Shown one piece after another: positions 5,433 to 6,815 of a DNA stretch of 6,815 bases. The position numbers and the translations under genes are program-made. The first letter of the stretch is position 1. Every line of letters starts with the position of its first letter. The DNA lies in assembly GCA_011620505.1 (NCBI GenBank), contig WOZA01000102.1, positions 1-6,815 of the forward strand. Reading direction: 5' to 3'. The notes under the pieces are model-generated. The model was not told the DNA's origin. It was given only the letters and a program-made list of their open reading frames with translations, and did not search any database. The stretch comes from Anaerolineaceae bacterium (GTDB lineage: Bacteria > Chloroflexota > Anaerolineae > Anaerolineales > Anaerolineaceae).

Positions 5433-5837
5433 ATGCCAAAACTCGAGGATATTGAAGGAATCGGACCTACTTTCGCAAAGAAGTTGACTGAAGCTGGAGT
5501 GACCTCTGTCGCTCAGTTGCTGAAAGTTGGCGCTGATCCTAAAGGTCGTGAAGAACTGGCTGCTAAAGCCGGCATCGATCGCAAACTGATCCTGGAATGG
5601 GTAAACCATGCCGATCTTTACCGGATCAAAGGAGTTGGACAGGAATATTCTGATCTACTCGAGGAAGCAGGCGTCGACACCGTGGTGGAACTCGCCACCC
5701 GCAAACCTGAGAACCTGCATGCCAAAATCCTGGAAGTGAACGCAGCCAAGAAACTGGTTCGCCGCCCACCAAGCGCTAAAATGGTTGCCGACTGGGTCCT
5801 GCAAGCAAAGGAGTTGCCAAGAGTCGTTACTTACTAA
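5433..5837 (+). CDS. DUF4332-type protein with two helix-hairpin-helix motifs
   Basis: A 134-residue soluble protein. Two helix-hairpin-helix repeats are visible: IEGIGPTFAKKLTEAGV (7-23) and IKGVGQEYSDLLEEAGV (65-81). Each is followed by a helical block (SVAQLLKVGADPKGREEL and TVVELATRKPENLHAKI), so the protein is an internal duplication, as in DUF4332. The G-x-G hairpins resemble those of DNA-binding proteins such as the RNA polymerase alpha C-terminal domain and ligases, so non-specific DNA binding is plausible. The biochemical role is not known. ATG 5433 is chosen because AAGGAG (5421-5426) lies 6 bases upstream. The in-frame ATG at 5385 lies before the -10 box. The gene is transcribed divergently from the SufR-like operon. 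No clear terminator follows it. Confidence 0.87.
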   Translation: MPKLEDIEGIGPTFAKKLTEAGVTSVAQLLKVGADPKGREELAAKAGIDRKLILEWVNHADLYRIKGVGQEYSDLLEEAGVDTVVELATRKPENLHAKILEVNAAKKLVRRPPSAKMVADWVLQAKELPRVVTY

Positions 5838-6125
5838 CTCCTGACAGGATATCTAGGCAAAAAGTCTTTTCTGAAAAAACGCGCTTTTGTGTCGCAATCT
5901 GTTTTTTGTATTTAAGCAGTGCGGAGAAAAATCATTTACAACATTCTATTTTATGAAATGGATCGTTTAAAACGCCATACAATAAGGCAGGAAACCAGGC
6001 TATATTTAAATGGGTTCAGCCACAACCATTACCCTTCCGGGGTGAAAAGGTTGGTAAGAAAATTAAACATAGAATTTCGGTATAAGGACTTCTCTTAATT
6101 TCGTCCAAAGGAGAAAGGAGTAGGT
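5838..6125. other. AT-rich intergenic region with a possible leader hairpin
   Basis: This 288-base spacer separates the DUF4332 gene from the next gene. I see no small gene with a ribosome-binding site and no tRNA. A two-part hairpin can form at 6023-6053: CAACC (6023-6027) with GGTTG (6049-6053), and inside it ACCC (6031-6034) with GGGT (6040-6043). TATAAG at 6081-6086 is a weak -10 candidate without a matching -35. No convincing terminator for the upstream gene is visible. Confidence 0.4.
6107..6120 (+). promoter_or_regulatory. Tandem Shine-Dalgarno sequence
   Basis: AAAGGAG occurs twice back to back (6107-6113 and 6114-6120). The second copy is 5 bases from ATG 6126 and fixes that start. 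The first copy would be 12 bases away and may act as a standby ribosome site, suggesting strong expression. Confidence 0.6.
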
Positions 6126-6647
6126 ATGGCCACCAAGGATCAAAAAAAAGCGGCGTCGGAAAATATCAAGAAAGCACAACAAAAATGGCAAGAAATGACC
6201 CCGCGAGAACGCGCGCTGGCTCAACCAGAAGGACAAAAGCGCGCTAAACCGGGCACGACTGGTGAAGGTGATTATTATCACATCATTGTGCGACCGAAGA
6301 ATGAGTTCACCACATTTCGCAACCAAGATGTGGGTGACAAGGGTCATATTCTGCGCATGGCGGGTAAACGGAGCAGCGGATCCTGGGATACGCATGCATG
6401 GCTTATCAGCAAGGAAGATGCGCATGTAGAAGGAAATACAATCATCGCGGACTCTGAGGATGCCAAAAAATTGCTCGACACCCTGGGGTCAAAACCCACG
6501 CTGGTAAAGGGAGATGTCTTCGAGGCAAAAGACAGGCCTGATGTTCCCGAACGCTCGAAACCAACTGAGGCTCAACAAAAAGCCAGGATGGAGAATATCA
6601 AAAAAGCCCAGCAAGCGCGCAAGGCGAAAGCAAGTAAAAAAGAATAA
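6126..6647 (+). CDS. Basic hypothetical protein with duplicated tail motif
   Basis: A 173-residue soluble protein that I do not recognise as a named family. It has three parts: a charged, probably helical N-terminal tail (1-45), a compact core (about 48-145) and a Lys/Ala-rich C-terminal tail (146-173). The core contains YYHIIVRPKNEF (50-61), a K-R-SSGSWDTHAWLISKEDAHVEG stretch (81-103), a helix EDAKKLLDTLG (111-121) and FEAKDRPDVPERSKPT (132-147). The motif ENIKKAQQ occurs in both tails (12-19 and 156-163). No signal peptide, membrane helix or cysteine is present. The basic tails suggest contact with nucleic acid or a polyanion, but this is inference. The start is fixed by a strong tandem Shine-Dalgarno. 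The protein-like composition, full-length open frame and synonymous divergence of the repeat all support a real gene. Confidence 0.82.
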   Translation: MATKDQKKAASENIKKAQQKWQEMTPRERALAQPEGQKRAKPGTTGEGDYYHIIVRPKNEFTTFRNQDVGDKGHILRMAGKRSSGSWDTHAWLISKEDAHVEGNTIIADSEDAKKLLDTLGSKPTLVKGDVFEAKDRPDVPERSKPTEAQQKARMENIKKAQQARKAKASKKE

Positions 6648-6669
6648 TTCACCCCTCATATACTCTTAC

Positions 6670-6776
6670 ACTTCGGCAGTCGTGGCACAGGATGCGGGTA
6701 TATCCCCACAATGGGGGCAGGTGGATGCAAGTCCCGACCGGTAATGCGAGGATAGGACAAACCGAATATGAGCAGG
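6670..6776 (+). ncRNA. Candidate structured RNA upstream of a terminator
   Basis: About 100 bases after the preceding stop are rich in short complementary segments. CCCCA (6704-6708) pairs with TGGGG (6712-6716). GGT-GGA (6720-6725) can pair with TCC..ACC (6732-6739) around TGCAAG. CGGT (6739-6742) can pair with ACCG (6761-6764), competing with the previous stem. GTCC (6731-6734) can pair with GGAC (6755-6758) as a pseudoknot. ATGC-purine-rich-G recurs at 6692, 6725 and 6744. It ends directly at an intrinsic terminator. It could be a riboswitch for a gene beyond the window, a right-end RNA of an IS200/IS605-type element (AGGAAGC before a terminal hairpin is reminiscent), or simply a 3' UTR. 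No known class fits well. Confidence 0.4.
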
Positions 6777-6806
6777 AAGCGCCTTCCAGAGATGGAGGCG
6801 CTTTTT
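6777..6806 (+). terminator. Intrinsic terminator with GAGA tetraloop
   Basis: AAGCGCCT-t-CCA (6777-6788) pairs with TGG-AGGCGCTT (6793-6803), with one bulged T at 6785 and a GNRA-type GAGA loop (6789-6792). It runs into TTTTT (6802-6806). It ends the transcript of the hypothetical gene and/or the structured RNA before it. Confidence 0.85.
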
Positions 6807-6815
6807 GTATCACAT

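Noticed and set aside
5866..5896. Possible terminator after the DUF4332 gene (A-rich/T-rich segments around CGCG)
   Set aside because: The arms do not form a continuous stem. Pairing is limited to A-T runs with mismatched centre, so I could not support it.
6063..6425. A minus-strand open frame opposite the start of the unknown gene
   Set aside because: It has biased hydrophobic/Phe-rich composition typical of an antisense shadow and no ribosome-binding site, and it overlaps a well-supported gene.
6655..6745. Minus-strand zinc-ribbon-like peptide: CPHCG in one frame and LCHDCR in the next, joinable by one base at a G run
   Set aside because: The first frame has no ATG, GTG or TTG start and no ribosome-binding site between its upstream stop and the CPHCG. 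The two CxxC pairs are in different frames. The region is better explained as structured RNA on the plus strand.
6713..6750. FMN riboswitch resemblance (GGGGCAGG ... TCCCGACCGGT ... GCGAG)
   Set aside because: The second conserved half of the FMN aptamer is absent and the spacing of the first half is wrong, so the match is superficial.
6718..6776. Cobalamin riboswitch resemblance (GGTG...GCAAGTCC)
   Set aside because: The B12 box and the CCCGC-x-ACTGT core are missing.

Overview
The window reads as ordinary bacterial chromosome from a monoderm-like anaerobe or facultative anaerobe. My best guess is a member of the Chloroflexota, class Anaerolineae. This is an inference from the gene set (Lit/DUF1461 membrane protein, MsmX/UgpC-type ATPase, an unusual type I glutamine synthetase, rubredoxin, SCP2, a SufR-like regulator, DUF59, DUF4332), from moderate GC, and from AAGGAG ribosome-binding sites. 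There is no rRNA, tRNA, CRISPR array or intact mobile element.

Left part (1-2081): a plus-strand four-helix membrane protein of the Lit/DUF1461 family ends at a strong bidirectional terminator. It shares that terminator with a convergent, orphan sugar-type ABC ATPase (UgpC/MsmX class) on the minus strand.

Middle (2035-3940): two minus-strand genes, each with its own terminator. They are glnA, which lacks the classical adenylylation tyrosine, and a 53-residue rubredoxin that is easily missed because it is so short. The rubredoxin leader carries a near-perfect 16-base palindrome that could be an operator or an RNA switch.

Right-middle (4019-5837): a plus-strand SCP2-domain protein meets a minus-strand pair end to end. 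In that pair an Fe-S-sensing SufR-like repressor overlaps a DUF59/SufT-like Fe-S assembly factor by 11 bases. The repressor has almost no leader and no clear Shine-Dalgarno. A divergent intergenic region with repeated GCAAT-type half-sites separates it from a plus-strand DUF4332 protein with two helix-hairpin-helix motifs.

Right end (5838-6815): a 288-base AT-rich spacer contains a possible leader hairpin. It is followed by a basic protein of unknown function with the same eight-residue motif in both tails. After that gene comes a roughly 120-nt stretch that looks like a structured RNA and ends in a clean intrinsic terminator with a GAGA loop. It could be a riboswitch for a gene beyond the window, an IS200/IS605-like right-end RNA, or a long 3' UTR. 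It is the least explained signal here.

Rubredoxin, the SufR-like sensor and DUF59 suggest a local theme of iron and redox handling, but only the regulator and DUF59 are clearly one transcription unit.
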